In this document: positions 34,520 through 44,161 of the stretch, piece after piece | Layout of the letters: every line of letters starts with the position of its first letter | How positions within the stretch are numbered: position 1 is the stretch's first letter | NCBI GenBank assembly: GCA_963676845.2 | Contig: CAXXKK010000026.1 | Location: 57,652-121,651, forward strand | Source of the DNA: G963662675 sp963676845 | GTDB lineage: Bacteria; Bacteroidota; Bacteroidia; Bacteroidales; Prolixibacteraceae | Direction: 5' to 3' | DNA: 64,000 nucleotides | Made by a program: the position numbers and the translations under genes | Notes under the pieces: generated by a model | Told to the model about the DNA's origin: nothing | Databases searched by the model: none | Seen by the model: the letters and a program-made list of their open reading frames with translations, nothing else

Positions 34520-35998
34520 TTGCTGAATAGCCGTTTAAAAATAGTTCTTTTTTACAGCGTATCAGCAGTTTTCCTACTTCTTAATTTCTATTTTATTATT
34601 AGCAAAGATACGCTGATTGTTAGTGCCTTACCTTTTGCATTAGCTGTAATCTTAGTCGCTATTTTGCGCCTGGATATCCTTTTATTGTCAGTTGTCTTTT
34701 TTACTCCTTTATCTGTCCCTTTAAAAGAATTGATAAGTGGGCTTTCATTCGATATGAATTTGCCGACTGAACCGCTTTTATTTGGTGTGCTTGTTTTGTT
34801 TATCTTGAAAGTTGTGGGTAACCGTGGATTCGATAAACAGGTTCTCAGACATCCCGTGAGTATTGCTATTTACTTCTATTTGTTTTGGATGTTGCTAACC
34901 TGTCTAACTAGTACTATGCCTCTTGTATCGTTAAAATACTGGCTGTCTAAGGTTTGGTTTTTGGCTGCTTTCTATTTCATGGCAAATATTCTTTTTCGGA
35001 ATATCAAAAATTATTATTGGTTTGTTGGACTTTATACGGCTGCTTTTATGGTGGTTATTGCTTATGCCTGGTACAGGCATTTAGGCTATGGTTTTTATGA
35101 TCAGCAGGCAGCGCATTTTGTGATGAATCCGTTTTATAAAGATCATACTTCTTATGGTGCGATGTTGGCATTTTTTGTACCTCTTTTGGCTGGATTCAGT
35201 TTTCATAAGGAGTACAAAGGCATTTATCGTTTTTGGGCGTTTATCTGTTTATCTATTGTATTTGCAGCGTTGATTTTATCCTATACAAGGGCAGCATGGC
35301 TAAGTCTGGTTGTAGGCGTTGGCGTTTGGGTTATCATGAAATTAAAGATTCGTTTTAGACCTCTGTTTATTACATTCTTAACTGTATTGGCTATTTTGTT
35401 AGTTTTCCAAACACGTATTTTGATGTTTTTGGAAAGAAATGACCAGGAATCTTCCGCAAATTTGTCTACTCATATTTCATCGATGACTAATGTTACATCG
35501 GATGCTTCTAATCTTGAACGAATAAACCGGTGGAGTTGCGCAATCCGAATGTTTGAAGAAAAACCAGTTCTGGGTTGGGGACCGGGAACTTATATGTTTC
35601 AATATGCACCCTTTCAGTTAACCCAGGACAGAACGATAATAAGTACCAATTCGGGTGATATGGGGAATGCTCATAGCGAATATCTGGGAGCACTTTCTGA
35701 ATCAGGGATTCTGGGTATGCTTAGTTTTATCTTACTGGTCGTTTTTGTCTATTATATTGGTATAAATGCGTATAGCAGAACAGATAATAGAGAGTATAGA
35801 ATGCTTTTGCTTTCATCCATAGTAGCATTGACAACTTATCTTGTTCATGGGTTTTTAAATAACTTTCTAGATACGGATAAAGCAGCTGTTCCTTTTTGGG
35901 GTTGTGTTGCACTAATTGTTATGTTGGATATTAAAATTAAATCGACCCAAGACAAATTCCCGGAAACTAAAAAAGCTTCCAAATTGGAAGCCTTTTAA
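34520..35998 (+). CDS. O-antigen ligase/polymerase (Wzy_C domain) membrane protein
   Basis: 492 residues with 10-12 membrane helices. The Wzy_C region shows 'LSYTRAAWLSLVVGVGVW', a large periplasmic loop with 'RINRWSCAIRMFEEKPVLGWG', then 'NAHSEYLGALSESGILG' with the conserved His. The start is unusual: no ATG is available near the previous stop, and TTG 34520 (2 bp after the Wzz-like stop) gives the first plausible codon. Translation is probably coupled to the upstream gene. Ligase and polymerase roles cannot be separated by sequence alone. Confidence 0.8.
   Translation: MLNSRLKIVLFYSVSAVFLLLNFYFIISKDTLIVSALPFALAVILVAILRLDILLLSVVFFTPLSVPLKELISGLSFDMNLPTEPLLFGVLVLFILKVVGNRGFDKQVLRHPVSIAIYFYLFWMLLTCLTSTMPLVSLKYWLSKVWFLAAFYFMANILFRNIKNYYWFVGLYTAAFMVVIAYAWYRHLGYGFYDQQAAHFVMNPFYKDHTSYGAMLAFFVPLLAGFSFHKEYKGIYRFWAFICLSIVFAALILSYTRAAWLSLVVGVGVWVIMKLKIRFRPLFITFLTVLAILLVFQTRILMFLERNDQESSANLSTHISSMTNVTSDASNLERINRWSCAIRMFEEKPVLGWGPGTYMFQYAPFQLTQDRTIISTNSGDMGNAHSEYLGALSESGILGMLSFILLVVFVYYIGINAYSRTDNREYRMLLLSSIVALTTYLVHGFLNNFLDTDKAAVPFWGCVALIVMLDIKIKSTQDKFPETKKASKLEAF
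35971..35996. terminator. Bidirectional terminator inside the last codons of the ligase gene
   Basis: AAAAGCTTCC-AAATT-GGAAGCCTTTT forms a stem with A and T tails. It overlaps the final codons of the O-antigen ligase gene and also faces the convergent efp gene. Confidence 0.6.
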
Positions 35999-36019
35999 TA
36001 TTTTTAAAGAACGATATTC

Positions 36020-36589
36020 TTACTTTTTCACTCGTTCGTTGTAGCTTCTGTCTTTAGAGTCTACTTTAATTATGTCACCTTCATTGATAAACAAAGGAAC
36101 CATAATAATTGCGCCAGTTTCAACCGTAGCTTCTTTAAGAGCAGTAGAACTTGCAGTGTTTCCTTTTTCAGCCTGAATCGTTTCGGTAACTTCCAGTTCA
36201 ACTGTAGCAGGTAACTCTGCAGTAAGAGGAGTTTCTGTGTCTGCATGAAAATTAACATCGATGATTTGACCTTCTTTCATTAGATCAACATTTTCGATTA
36301 GTTCAGGATCTAGGGAAACTTGCTCAAAAGTTTCTGTGTGCATAAAATTACAACCCATATCATCTTTATAGAGATATTGATAAGGGCGACGCTCAATACG
36401 TACGGGATTTATTTTTGCACCAGCATTGAATGTATTTTCAATTACTTTTCCTGTTTTTACATTCTTAAGTTTTGTACGAACAAATGCAGCACCTTTGCCA
36501 GGTTTCACGTGCAAAAATTGAATAATGGTATAAAGTTGCCCATTATAATCAATGGTCATTCCATTTTTAATGTCTGATGTACTTGCCAT
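36020..36589 (-). CDS. efp: Elongation factor P
   Basis: 189 residues, three beta-barrel domains. The modification loop is 'LHVKPGKGAAFVRTKL', with Lys in the tip as in EF-P of many phyla. The C-terminal signature 'INEGDIIKVDSKDRSYNERV' matches the OB-fold end of the family. It relieves ribosome stalling at polyproline stretches. A TATTTTTG -7 box is at 36630-36623. Confidence 0.96.
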   Translation of the reverse strand: MASTSDIKNGMTIDYNGQLYTIIQFLHVKPGKGAAFVRTKLKNVKTGKVIENTFNAGAKINPVRIERRPYQYLYKDDMGCNFMHTETFEQVSLDPELIENVDLMKEGQIIDVNFHADTETPLTAELPATVELEVTETIQAEKGNTASSTALKEATVETGAIIMVPLFINEGDIIKVDSKDRSYNERVKK

Positions 36590-36622
36590 ATCGGGAAATA
36601 AATTAAAATTTCAAATTTTGCA

Positions 36623-36630
36623 CAAAAATA
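36623..36630 (-). promoter_or_regulatory. -7 box (TATTTTTG) for efp
   Basis: Exact TAnnTTTG match on the minus strand, 34 bases upstream of the efp ATG. Confidence 0.5.
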
Positions 36631-36692
36631 GTAAAATATTGCTAAAACCTTGAGATTCGGCTTTTTGAATTAATGTTCAGCGAGTCAGTCTA

Positions 36693-37430
36693 TTATTTAT
36701 TTACAATAAGTTTTACTCCTTCTTTCTCAAATGAAAGGAGTTCACATTTTAATGCACCAATATTCATATCAAATTCCAAAAGAATAGGCAAATTGTTTGT
36801 ATCTTTTGAAATGTAAAACTTCAACCCATCTGATCTTTTTAAAAGTTTGCCTTTTGAAACATGAGGAGAAACAACATAACATTCAATTTCCCCTAAATCG
36901 GTTTTAACTTTTTCTGTTCCTAAGTAATAGGTTGTTAGCATAAAATGCTCATCTGCATGAAAAACAGGGAGAGTAAATTCTTCACCTTCATCAAGTTTCT
37001 CGAAAAGACTATTATTTCGCAGATAAAAAAATGAGGTTAAAATATCTACCAGGTTATGAGGGACCTTTTTCCCTCCTGAGCGTTGGCTAAAAATAGAATC
37101 GTTGTCGTTAAAAAAAGTTGTTTCATTGTAATACCGATACTTTCTTTCCTTAACATTCCGAATAGTTACGTAGGGTAAGTTAGTTTCCGGATCGACAATG
37201 CTTTCATAAATGTCGTGAACACTGAATAGTTTATCCGGTAATCCTATTGTATTGCCCTCCATATAATAATGAATGGCTTTTTGCCCATTATACGTTGTGT
37301 CATTTACCTGAAGGGTGGCAATCCCTCCATTTATAAAGCTATACCTAAGTTTATATTCTAATTTTTCAATGGGCTGTGCATAGGTACTTATCACAGAAAA
37401 AAATAAAGAAAAAAATAAGAATCGTTTCAT
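36693..37430 (-). CDS. DUF3108 exported protein
   Basis: 245 residues. A signal peptide (about 1-18, ending 'ISTYAQ') precedes a beta-rich domain with 'LEYKLRYSFINGGIATLQV' and 'ECYVVSPHVSKGKLLKRSD', typical of DUF3108 (a lipoprotein-carrier-like beta fold). The ATG overlaps the tsaB stop by four bases, so it is co-translated with it. Function unknown; an envelope role is likely. Confidence 0.78.
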   Translation of the reverse strand: MKRFLFFSLFFSVISTYAQPIEKLEYKLRYSFINGGIATLQVNDTTYNGQKAIHYYMEGNTIGLPDKLFSVHDIYESIVDPETNLPYVTIRNVKERKYRYYNETTFFNDNDSIFSQRSGGKKVPHNLVDILTSFFYLRNNSLFEKLDEGEEFTLPVFHADEHFMLTTYYLGTEKVKTDLGEIECYVVSPHVSKGKLLKRSDGLKFYISKDTNNLPILLEFDMNIGALKCELLSFEKEGVKLIVNK

Positions 37431-38140
37431 GACTTTAAAATGTTTTTTCGTGGCTTTCCTGCAATGAAATCTTTTAAGTAAAATGGCTCAAAGTAGGCCA
37501 GATCCACAAAATTGTTGTTTTCATATGCTTTCTGTGATAGCAAACACATAAACTGTGCCGAAGTTTTTACTTCGCTTATGAAAATAGCATTGGGATGCTT
37601 GATAATTTCTTTGCATTTGCCAGAACCATTTCCGAAAAACACGACTACATTTTTATCTAAAAACTCCAGAAAAGAGTCTTCCTCAATAATTTTAGCACTT
37701 ACACTTTCTATTTCATTATTCAGTTGATCAAATATTGAAGTATAAACTTCCATTCTGCGGGCATCAATCATGGGAGCAAAAAGCAGGTTGCTTTGATCTG
37801 GTAATTGCCATTTCTTCGGGTTCAAACTGACATGTAAACTCATGGCCTGCAGCGGATCAACAGCAATTAATGGAAGTTTATTGGCATAACAAATACCTTT
37901 TGCCAAAGAAACACCGATCCTTAAACCAGTGTAAGAGCCTGGCCCCTGACTTACAGCAACAGCCGATAATTCTTGAAATTCTTTTCCGGATTCACTCATA
38001 ACTTCCTGGGCATAAACACTAAGTAAACGGGCATGATTTTGTCCATCAAAGTTTTCACGGGCTGATATGATCTTCCCATTTTCCGATAACGCGACACTGC
38101 AAACTTCAGTGGAAGATTCAAGATTTAGAATTAAAGACAT
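37427..38140 (-). CDS. tsaB: tRNA threonylcarbamoyladenosine biosynthesis protein TsaB
   Basis: 237 residues. The ASKHA fold shows 'LNLESSTEVCSVALSENG' and 'VSQGPGSYTGLRIGVSLAKG', the TsaB hallmark. Unlike TsaD, it lacks the metal-binding His pair and acts as scaffold with TsaD and TsaE for t6A37 formation on tRNAs. A TAACTTTG -7 box lies at 38168-38161. Confidence 0.92.
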   Translation of the reverse strand: MSLILNLESSTEVCSVALSENGKIISARENFDGQNHARLLSVYAQEVMSESGKEFQELSAVAVSQGPGSYTGLRIGVSLAKGICYANKLPLIAVDPLQAMSLHVSLNPKKWQLPDQSNLLFAPMIDARRMEVYTSIFDQLNNEIESVSAKIIEEDSFLEFLDKNVVVFFGNGSGKCKEIIKHPNAIFISEVKTSAQFMCLLSQKAYENNNFVDLAYFEPFYLKDFIAGKPRKNILKS

Positions 38141-38160
38141 CTTTTAAATTAAAATTTGTG

Positions 38161-38168
38161 CAAAGTTA
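38161..38168 (-). promoter_or_regulatory. -7 box (TAACTTTG) for the tsaB-DUF3108 unit
   Basis: Exact TAnnTTTG match on the minus strand, 21 bases upstream of the tsaB ATG. Confidence 0.5.
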
Positions 38169-38293
38169 ATGTTATTTCATACGTTAAAAGTGACCTTTCA
38201 CAAATAAGAATACCTTTTTCATAAAAAAGGAACATTCTTGTATAGAAATGATTATAAATTTTTTATACTTTTATCAAGCTAAATTATGCTAAC

Positions 38294-39049
38294 ATGTACA
38301 GAACGCTTATTATTGACGATGACCGTTTAGCAAGGAGGGTCCTTTTTCGTATCATAGAACAAAATTTAGATGAAATTGAAATTATAGGTGAGGCTGATTG
38401 TGTCAATGCAGGGTTGGAAGCGATTAAATCCTTAAAGCCTGATTTGGTTTTTCTTGATATTGAGATGCCGGATGGGACAGGCTTTGACTTGATTGATAAA
38501 TTACCATCTGTAAACTTCAAATTAATCTTTACAACTTCATATAGCGACTATGCCATTAAGGCATTTAAGTACTCTGCCTTTGATTACATTGTGAAACCAA
38601 TTCTCCCTGAAAATGTAATTTCAACAGTTGAGCGAATAAAAGATATTCCAGTGTTTGAGAATAAAGCAGATTTGGAAGAATTGAAATTGAAAATTGCAGA
38701 GACGAAGAAGGATGATGAGCATACAATTGCGTTACCTGATATTAATGGTTTTTCAATTATAAAAACGAAAAATATCTTAAGATGTGAAGGCGAACGTAAT
38801 TATTCAAGAGTACACTATAAAGATGGAACATCAGTATTGGTAAGCCGTACCTTGTTAGAATTTGATCAGCTTTTGGTTCCTCTTGGATTTTGCCGTATTC
38901 ACCGTTCTCATTTGATTAACCTGGATTGCGTTGTTCGCTATTTGAAATCTGATGGAGGCCTAATTGAAATGAATGATCATACTCAGCTAAAGGTGTCTCC
39001 AAAATATAAAGAAGATTTACTGGATAAACTCTTGAAAAACAGACTTTAA
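38294..39049 (+). CDS. LytTR-family response regulator
   Basis: 251 residues. The receiver domain has 'IIDDDRLARRVLFRI' with the acidic pair and phosphoacceptor Asp in 'PDLVFLDIEMPDGTGF'. A linker precedes the LytTR DNA-binding domain (about 150-250) with 'ILRCEGERNYSRVHYKDGT' and 'FCRIHRSHLINLDCV'. No sensor kinase is adjacent, so it is an orphan partner. Target promoters are unknown. Confidence 0.88.
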   Translation: MYRTLIIDDDRLARRVLFRIIEQNLDEIEIIGEADCVNAGLEAIKSLKPDLVFLDIEMPDGTGFDLIDKLPSVNFKLIFTTSYSDYAIKAFKYSAFDYIVKPILPENVISTVERIKDIPVFENKADLEELKLKIAETKKDDEHTIALPDINGFSIIKTKNILRCEGERNYSRVHYKDGTSVLVSRTLLEFDQLLVPLGFCRIHRSHLINLDCVVRYLKSDGGLIEMNDHTQLKVSPKYKEDLLDKLLKNRL

Positions 39050-39055
39050 TCGTTT

Positions 39056-39703
39056 CTATGTAAGCAAGTCAAAAAGCTCACTTACATCATCAGAGAAATA
39101 ATTTGGTTTTAGAGCTTTCAGTTCATTATTATTACCAAAGCCATAGCCCACAGCAATGGTATTTATTTCGTTTGCCTGGCCTCCAACAATGTCGTACCGG
39201 GTATCTCCAATCATTACCACTTCTTCGGAAGGGATAATCCTGTTGCGATCCATTAAGCGTGTAATTAATTCAGCTTTGGTGTGTTTTCCACCGTCGCCTG
39301 CTCCCTGAATATCTATCAGGTAACGATCGATAGAAAAATGTCGAAGAACTGTCTGGGCAAAAATATCCTTTTTCGAAGTAGCTACATAAAGCATTTTGCC
39401 TTGTTGTTCCAATTCTTCAAGTAGATCAAGTATTCCGGGGTAAAGCTCACCTTCATACAAACCTCGTTGACTGTAATATTCTCTGAAAATATTCACTCCC
39501 AACTCAACTTGCTTTTCCGTAAAGTCTAAAGTATTTTTTAAACCATCTTGTATGGGTGGGCCAATCAATTGATCAACAATTGAAGATCCATCCAGGGAAA
39601 TTCCCATCTTATCCAGCATGTAATTCAACGAATTTTCTAACCCTATTTTAGAGTTTATAAGTGTTCCATCCAGATCAAAAATGATGTGAGAATATCGGGG
39701 CAT
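39056..39703 (-). CDS. HAD-superfamily hydrolase (phosphoglycolate phosphatase-like)
   Basis: 215 residues from ATG 39703 (an upstream TTG at 39721 is less likely). HAD motif I 'IIFDLDGTLINSKIG' with the catalytic Asp, motif II in 'LYVATSKKDIFA' and motif IV 'EEVVMIGDTRYDIVGGQ'. A helical cap lies between motifs I and II. The exact substrate is not determined. It is convergent with the LytTR gene, with a 6-bp gap between their ends. Confidence 0.85.
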   Translation of the reverse strand: MPRYSHIIFDLDGTLINSKIGLENSLNYMLDKMGISLDGSSIVDQLIGPPIQDGLKNTLDFTEKQVELGVNIFREYYSQRGLYEGELYPGILDLLEELEQQGKMLYVATSKKDIFAQTVLRHFSIDRYLIDIQGAGDGGKHTKAELITRLMDRNRIIPSEEVVMIGDTRYDIVGGQANEINTIAVGYGFGNNNELKALKPNYFSDDVSELFDLLT

Positions 39704-39814
39704 ATTTATTTTTTCAGGCAAATTACCAATTATTCATCCTTTAAAAATATATGAAGATAAATTTCGAAAAGAGCTTACAGTTTCTTAAAATTCAAGCTCT
39801 CACAGCTGAATTGT

Positions 39815-39822
39815 TATCTTTG
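39815..39822 (+). promoter_or_regulatory. -7 box (TATCTTTG) for the phosphotransferase gene
   Basis: Exact TAnnTTTG match, 38 bases before ATG 39860. Confidence 0.5.
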
Positions 39823-39859
39823 CCGACTCAGTATCAAAAACTTTGTATTTCAGGTAAGA

Positions 39860-40837
39860 ATGAACGATAATTTTCAGACAATTATAAAAGAGGCGACAGG
39901 AGCGAGTAATATTTTTGAGGTTGAAGTAATTCAAAATCTGTGGAGTGGATATGGAAAGATTATTCGCTACGGGTTAGAAGGCACAGAAACAGAAAGTGTA
40001 ATTGTGAAGCATGTTCGCCTACCCGAAGGCAAGAAACATCCTCGCGGATGGAACACCGATCTTTCTCATGAGCGAAAGATAAAATCATATCAGGTAGAAA
40101 CTGCGTGGTATAGTAAATGGGCAAATAAATGTGATGAAAATTGCCGTATTCCCCATTGTATGGCCGTGGAAACTCAGGGAGATGAAGTTTTAATGGTGAT
40201 GGAGGATTTAGATGCTTCAGGTTTCCCAGGAAGAAAAACATCGGTTACGTTGAATGACATGGAAGTTTGCCTGGATTGGCTGGCTAACTTTCATGCTACA
40301 TTTATGGGTGAAAAACCTGAAGGTTTATGGGAAACCGGAACCTACTGGCACCTGAAAACCCGCCCTGAAGAACTGGAAGTTTTAAAGGATATTCCATTAA
40401 AAAATGCAGCTGAGGGCATTGATGAAAAATTAAAGAATAGTCCTTTTCAGACCTTTGTACATGGCGATGCCAAATTGGCTAATTTTTGTTTCCCAACGAA
40501 AGGAGAACAAGTTGCTGCTGTCGATTTTCAGTATGTTGGAGGAGGCTGTGGAATGAAAGACGTTGCTTATTTTATTGGCAGTTGTTTGTATGAAGAAGAT
40601 TGCGAAACTTACGAAATACATTTACTTGATTACTACTTTAGCAGTCTCAAAGAAGCTCTTTTCGCAAAAAATAAGAATATTGATTCAGCTGCTCTTGAAA
40701 CAGACTGGCGCCATTTGTATTATTATGCATGGGCTGATTTTCATCGATTCCTGAAGGGATGGAGCCCGGGACATTGGAAAATTAATAGTTATAGTGAACG
40801 TGTTTGTCGTGAAGTAATTGCTGAGTTAAACGCTTAA
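39860..40837 (+). CDS. APH/EcKinase-type small-molecule phosphotransferase
   Basis: 325 residues. The kinase-like fold is shown by the catalytic loop 'FVHGDAKLANFCF' (H-G-D-x-K-x-x-N) and the metal-binding 'VAAVDFQYVGGGCGMKDVAYF'. 'SVIVKHVRLPEG' carries the candidate ATP-contacting Lys, and 'VLMVMEDLDASGFPG' is the hinge. The closest form I recall is the choline/ecdysteroid kinase-like group. The substrate is unknown. The next gene, an inositol-monophosphatase family member, starts 10 bp downstream, so a kinase and phosphatase are co-transcribed. Confidence 0.75.
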   Translation: MNDNFQTIIKEATGASNIFEVEVIQNLWSGYGKIIRYGLEGTETESVIVKHVRLPEGKKHPRGWNTDLSHERKIKSYQVETAWYSKWANKCDENCRIPHCMAVETQGDEVLMVMEDLDASGFPGRKTSVTLNDMEVCLDWLANFHATFMGEKPEGLWETGTYWHLKTRPEELEVLKDIPLKNAAEGIDEKLKNSPFQTFVHGDAKLANFCFPTKGEQVAAVDFQYVGGGCGMKDVAYFIGSCLYEEDCETYEIHLLDYYFSSLKEALFAKNKNIDSAALETDWRHLYYYAWADFHRFLKGWSPGHWKINSYSERVCREVIAELNA

Positions 40838-40847
40838 AGTAACAATT

Positions 40848-41729
40848 ATGCAACTTACAGAATTTAACCTTGAAGAACTATGTGGAGCGGCTACGTCGGC
40901 AGCTTTAAAAGCAGGAACCCTCATTTCTTCTTATGCTGATAAAGAACTTGAAGTAAAAAATAAATTAGTTGGAGACAGCATTGCTTCGCAGGTTGTTACA
41001 GAGGTTGATATAAAAGCTCAGGAGATAATTCTACAGATGCTCGCCAAGGTGACTAAAAAGTACGATTTGGGGACATTGGGAGAAGAGAGTGTCGATAATC
41101 ACGAGCGTTTTGAAAAAGATTATTTCTGGGCAATTGATCCGATTGATGGCACCTTGGCTTTTATAAACAAACAGCATGGTTATTCTGTATCTATTGCGCT
41201 TGTTTCAAGAGACGGAGAACCTGTTGTGGGGGTTATACTCGATCCAACGACGATGACTCTTTATTCTGCCATAAAAGGGCAGGGAGCATTCTTTAACGGA
41301 CGCAGATTTCAGGTTGAAGAAGAAAATGAATATCTGACTTTCCATCATGGAGTAAATTTTCCCAAACATAGATTTTTTGAATCAACTCTCAAGGAACTGG
41401 AGAAAGTGAGTTGTGATTTAAACTATTCCGGATTGAAAACCCAGTTTCAGGGAGGTGCTGCATTAATTGCCTGCTGGGTATTGGAAAATGCTCCAGCTTG
41501 CTATTTTAGCTATCCCAAAAAACATGAGGGAGGCGGGAGTATTTGGGATTATGCAGCCAGTGCCTGCATCTACCAAGAAGCTGGTGGTTGGGTTAGTGAT
41601 CTTCTGGGTAATCCTCTCGATTTAAATCGCCTTGACTCTACATTTATGAACCATCGGGGTATTCTTTTTGCGACAAACGAGAAGCTGGCAAGAAAGATTA
41701 TTGAGTTTGCCGGAGATTTAAGTAAATAA
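40848..41729 (+). CDS. Inositol monophosphatase-family phosphatase
   Basis: 293 residues. Metal-site motifs: 'LGTLGEESVDNHERF' (Glu), 'FWAIDPIDGTLAFINKQHGY' (D-P-I-D-G-T) and 'GGSIWDYAASACIYQEAGG' (W-D-x-A-A). Members act on inositol phosphate, histidinol phosphate or PAP; the replacement of the usual T-x-N-F by T-L-A-F is noted, but specificity cannot be assigned. It is co-directional with the kinase upstream. Confidence 0.83.
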   Translation: MQLTEFNLEELCGAATSAALKAGTLISSYADKELEVKNKLVGDSIASQVVTEVDIKAQEIILQMLAKVTKKYDLGTLGEESVDNHERFEKDYFWAIDPIDGTLAFINKQHGYSVSIALVSRDGEPVVGVILDPTTMTLYSAIKGQGAFFNGRRFQVEEENEYLTFHHGVNFPKHRFFESTLKELEKVSCDLNYSGLKTQFQGGAALIACWVLENAPACYFSYPKKHEGGGSIWDYAASACIYQEAGGWVSDLLGNPLDLNRLDSTFMNHRGILFATNEKLARKIIEFAGDLSK

Positions 41730-41743
41730 TCTTTAGTAGAATT

Positions 41744-42661
41744 TTATAAGTAGTAGAATAACGTAATTGTAACAACCAGAACTGTGGTGCTTGCAGAATT
41801 TATATAAGCAGTGAGCCAAAAGTCATGTGTTGTAATAGTTTTTTTGATGTGTCCAATAAACGGCTTTTCCACTAATTTTTCATGATACACATTTGGTCCA
41901 CCAAAGCGACATTTAAGTATTCCGGCCAAAGCAGCTTCGGGGTAACCGGCATTAGGACTACTATGTTTATATCCATAGCGAAAAATATGCAAAAGTCCAC
42001 TCCAGCTAAAGCTTACTAAAACCATCAGAAAAGCTGTTAAGCGAGCAGGAATCAGGTTAAGTAAATCGTCCAGTCGGGCAGCAAACCAACCGTAATCTTT
42101 ATAGCGTTTGTTTTTGTATGCAATCATTGAATCTAGTGTACTTGCCATTTTAAAGGCAAACATTAAGGGAACTCCACCTAATGCATAATAAAAGAGTGGT
42201 GCAATAACTCCATCGCTTAAATTTTCGGCCATAGTTTCTAATACGGCAATGCGAATTTGCTGCTCAGTCAAATTGGAAGTATCGCGTCCTACAATAAAGC
42301 TTAATTGTTTGCGACCAGCTTCTAATCCGTCATTTTTAAGTGCTTTTATTACAAGCCACGATTCATAAATCAGGCTTCGGTTTGCCAATCCATAAAACAC
42401 GCCAACCGATGCTATTACGATGTAAACAACCGGAAACTGTTCCAATATCCGGAAAACTTCAAATAACAAAATCCAAATGCCAAATACTAGCATAGCAGAG
42501 GTTAAGGAACCTTTTAGCTTCTTATATCTTCCTTGGTTGAACTTTCTTTCCAGGGATGCAATTGCCCATCCAAACAATCGGATGGGATGTGGTAGCCAAC
42601 GTGGGTCACCAAGGAGACAATCCAAAGCAAAGCCTATGAGAAGGGGAAGTATCATCATCAT
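41744..42661 (-). CDS. cbiB: Adenosylcobinamide-phosphate synthase
   Basis: 305 residues, several membrane helices. N-terminal signature 'LIGFALDCLLGDPRWLPHPIRLFG' and 'TMAENLSDGVIAPLFYYALGG' are diagnostic of CbiB/CobD. It attaches the aminopropanol linker to adenosylcobyric acid. Last gene of the cobalamin cluster on the minus strand, 6 bp after cobQ. Neighbours cobQ, cobC, cobS, cobT and cobU complete the nucleotide-loop branch. Confidence 0.93.
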   Translation of the reverse strand: MMMILPLLIGFALDCLLGDPRWLPHPIRLFGWAIASLERKFNQGRYKKLKGSLTSAMLVFGIWILLFEVFRILEQFPVVYIVIASVGVFYGLANRSLIYESWLVIKALKNDGLEAGRKQLSFIVGRDTSNLTEQQIRIAVLETMAENLSDGVIAPLFYYALGGVPLMFAFKMASTLDSMIAYKNKRYKDYGWFAARLDDLLNLIPARLTAFLMVLVSFSWSGLLHIFRYGYKHSSPNAGYPEAALAGILKCRFGGPNVYHEKLVEKPFIGHIKKTITTHDFWLTAYINSASTTVLVVTITLFYYL

Positions 42662-42667
42662 TTGTGA

Positions 42668-44161
42668 TTAGTCATCCTTATTTTCTTCTTTCAATACAGA
42701 ATAAACATATTCCATATCCACATGCTGGCGGACATGGCTGGCCAGCTTGTTGTATTGCTCTTCTTTAAAAGCAACGTAATCGAATTCTGCTACATCAGCT
42801 TTCAGTTGATTCGCTTTTAGTATTTCTTCAACCACTGCTTTGTTATCCAGTATTCCGTGCAAGTATGTGCCCCAAAGTTTAGGCGAAACGATACAACCAT
42901 CTTTAGTCCCATCATCCAGTTTGCAAAGAGGTTTACCGTTGATCAGTAAAGTTTTTCCCATATGAATTTCATATCCGGAGCACTTTTCATCTCTTCCCGT
43001 AAATTGAAAATTCGTTTGTACGGTGCGTTTATCTTTGTTTAGTGTAGTAATTACCGGCAGAAGCCCTAGTCCGGGCATGTTTTCAATTTCTCCTTCAACA
43101 TGATCAGGATCTTGAATTTCTTCACCTAAAATCTGGTATCCTCCACAGATTCCATACACACCTTTGCCATTTTCAGCAGCCTGAATAATAGCTTTTGCCA
43201 AACCGCGTTTGCGTAAATAAATTAAATCTGAAATCGTATTTTTTGAGCCGGGAACAAGTACGATGTCAGCTTTTGCAATTTCCTTTGGATTGGCCGAATA
43301 GTAAAGGTTTACCTCGGGCATGCGTTCCAGCATATTGAAGTCGGTGAAATTACTCATATGTCTTAATAAAACTACGGCAATATTGATTTTTGAAGAATCG
43401 GTACTTCCTCGTTTATAATCAATCACAACACTGTCTTCCTGTTCCACATGAATGTCGTTGAAATAAGGAACAACTCCTATTACAGGAACTCCTGTAAGGT
43501 CTTCCAGTATTTTTTTTCCGTCTTCAAATAAGCTTATATCTCCTCTGAATTTATTAATCAGAATTCCCTTGATGAGTTTTCGCTCGGCTTCAGGAAGTAA
43601 TTTTATGGTACCGTAAACACTTCCAAAAACTCCACCCCGATCAATATCTGCAATCAAAATGGTTGGTGACCCAGTTTCCAAAGCTACACGCATATTGGTG
43701 ATATCTTTGTCCCACAGGTTCATTTCCGAGATACTTCCGGCACCTTCCATTACAATAGGATTGTATTTTTCATCGAGTAATTGCCAAGCTTTCATTGCCT
43801 CTGCAAACAAGAAATTGCGATCTGTCTTCAAAAAATATTCTTTTGCTGTTTGGTCACCCATAGGTTTTCCATTCAAAACAATCTGCGATTTTTTATGACT
43901 GGTAGGCTTTAAAAGGATCGGGTTCATCGCACTTAAACAGGGAATTTCACAAGCTTCAGCCTGCACAGCCTGTGCCCGTCCAAGTTCCAGGCCTTCCTCG
44001 CTGGCAAAAGAATTCAGCGACATATTCTGTGCTTTAAACGGAGCAGGTGAATATCCATCCTGCAAAAAGATTCGGCAAAAGGCAGCATTGATCACCGACT
44101 TGCCCACATCGGAGCCCGTTCCTACAAATAAGATTGGCTTAAGTTTTTTATTTTGATCCAT
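42668..44161 (-). CDS. cobQ: Cobyric acid synthase
   Basis: 497 residues from ATG 44161 (ATG 44176 also possible; longer forms overlap cobC too far). The N-terminal dethiobiotin-synthetase-like domain has 'ILFVGTGSDVGKSVINAAFC'. The glutamine amidotransferase domain has nucleophile Cys in 'GVYGICGGYQILGEEI' and His in 'WGTYLHGILDN'. It amidates four carboxyls of adenosylcobyrinic acid a,c-diamide. Start overlaps the end of cobC by 14 bases. Confidence 0.93.
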   Translation of the reverse strand: MDQNKKLKPILFVGTGSDVGKSVINAAFCRIFLQDGYSPAPFKAQNMSLNSFASEEGLELGRAQAVQAEACEIPCLSAMNPILLKPTSHKKSQIVLNGKPMGDQTAKEYFLKTDRNFLFAEAMKAWQLLDEKYNPIVMEGAGSISEMNLWDKDITNMRVALETGSPTILIADIDRGGVFGSVYGTIKLLPEAERKLIKGILINKFRGDISLFEDGKKILEDLTGVPVIGVVPYFNDIHVEQEDSVVIDYKRGSTDSSKINIAVVLLRHMSNFTDFNMLERMPEVNLYYSANPKEIAKADIVLVPGSKNTISDLIYLRKRGLAKAIIQAAENGKGVYGICGGYQILGEEIQDPDHVEGEIENMPGLGLLPVITTLNKDKRTVQTNFQFTGRDEKCSGYEIHMGKTLLINGKPLCKLDDGTKDGCIVSPKLWGTYLHGILDNKAVVEEILKANQLKADVAEFDYVAFKEEQYNKLASHVRQHVDMEYVYSVLKEENKDD

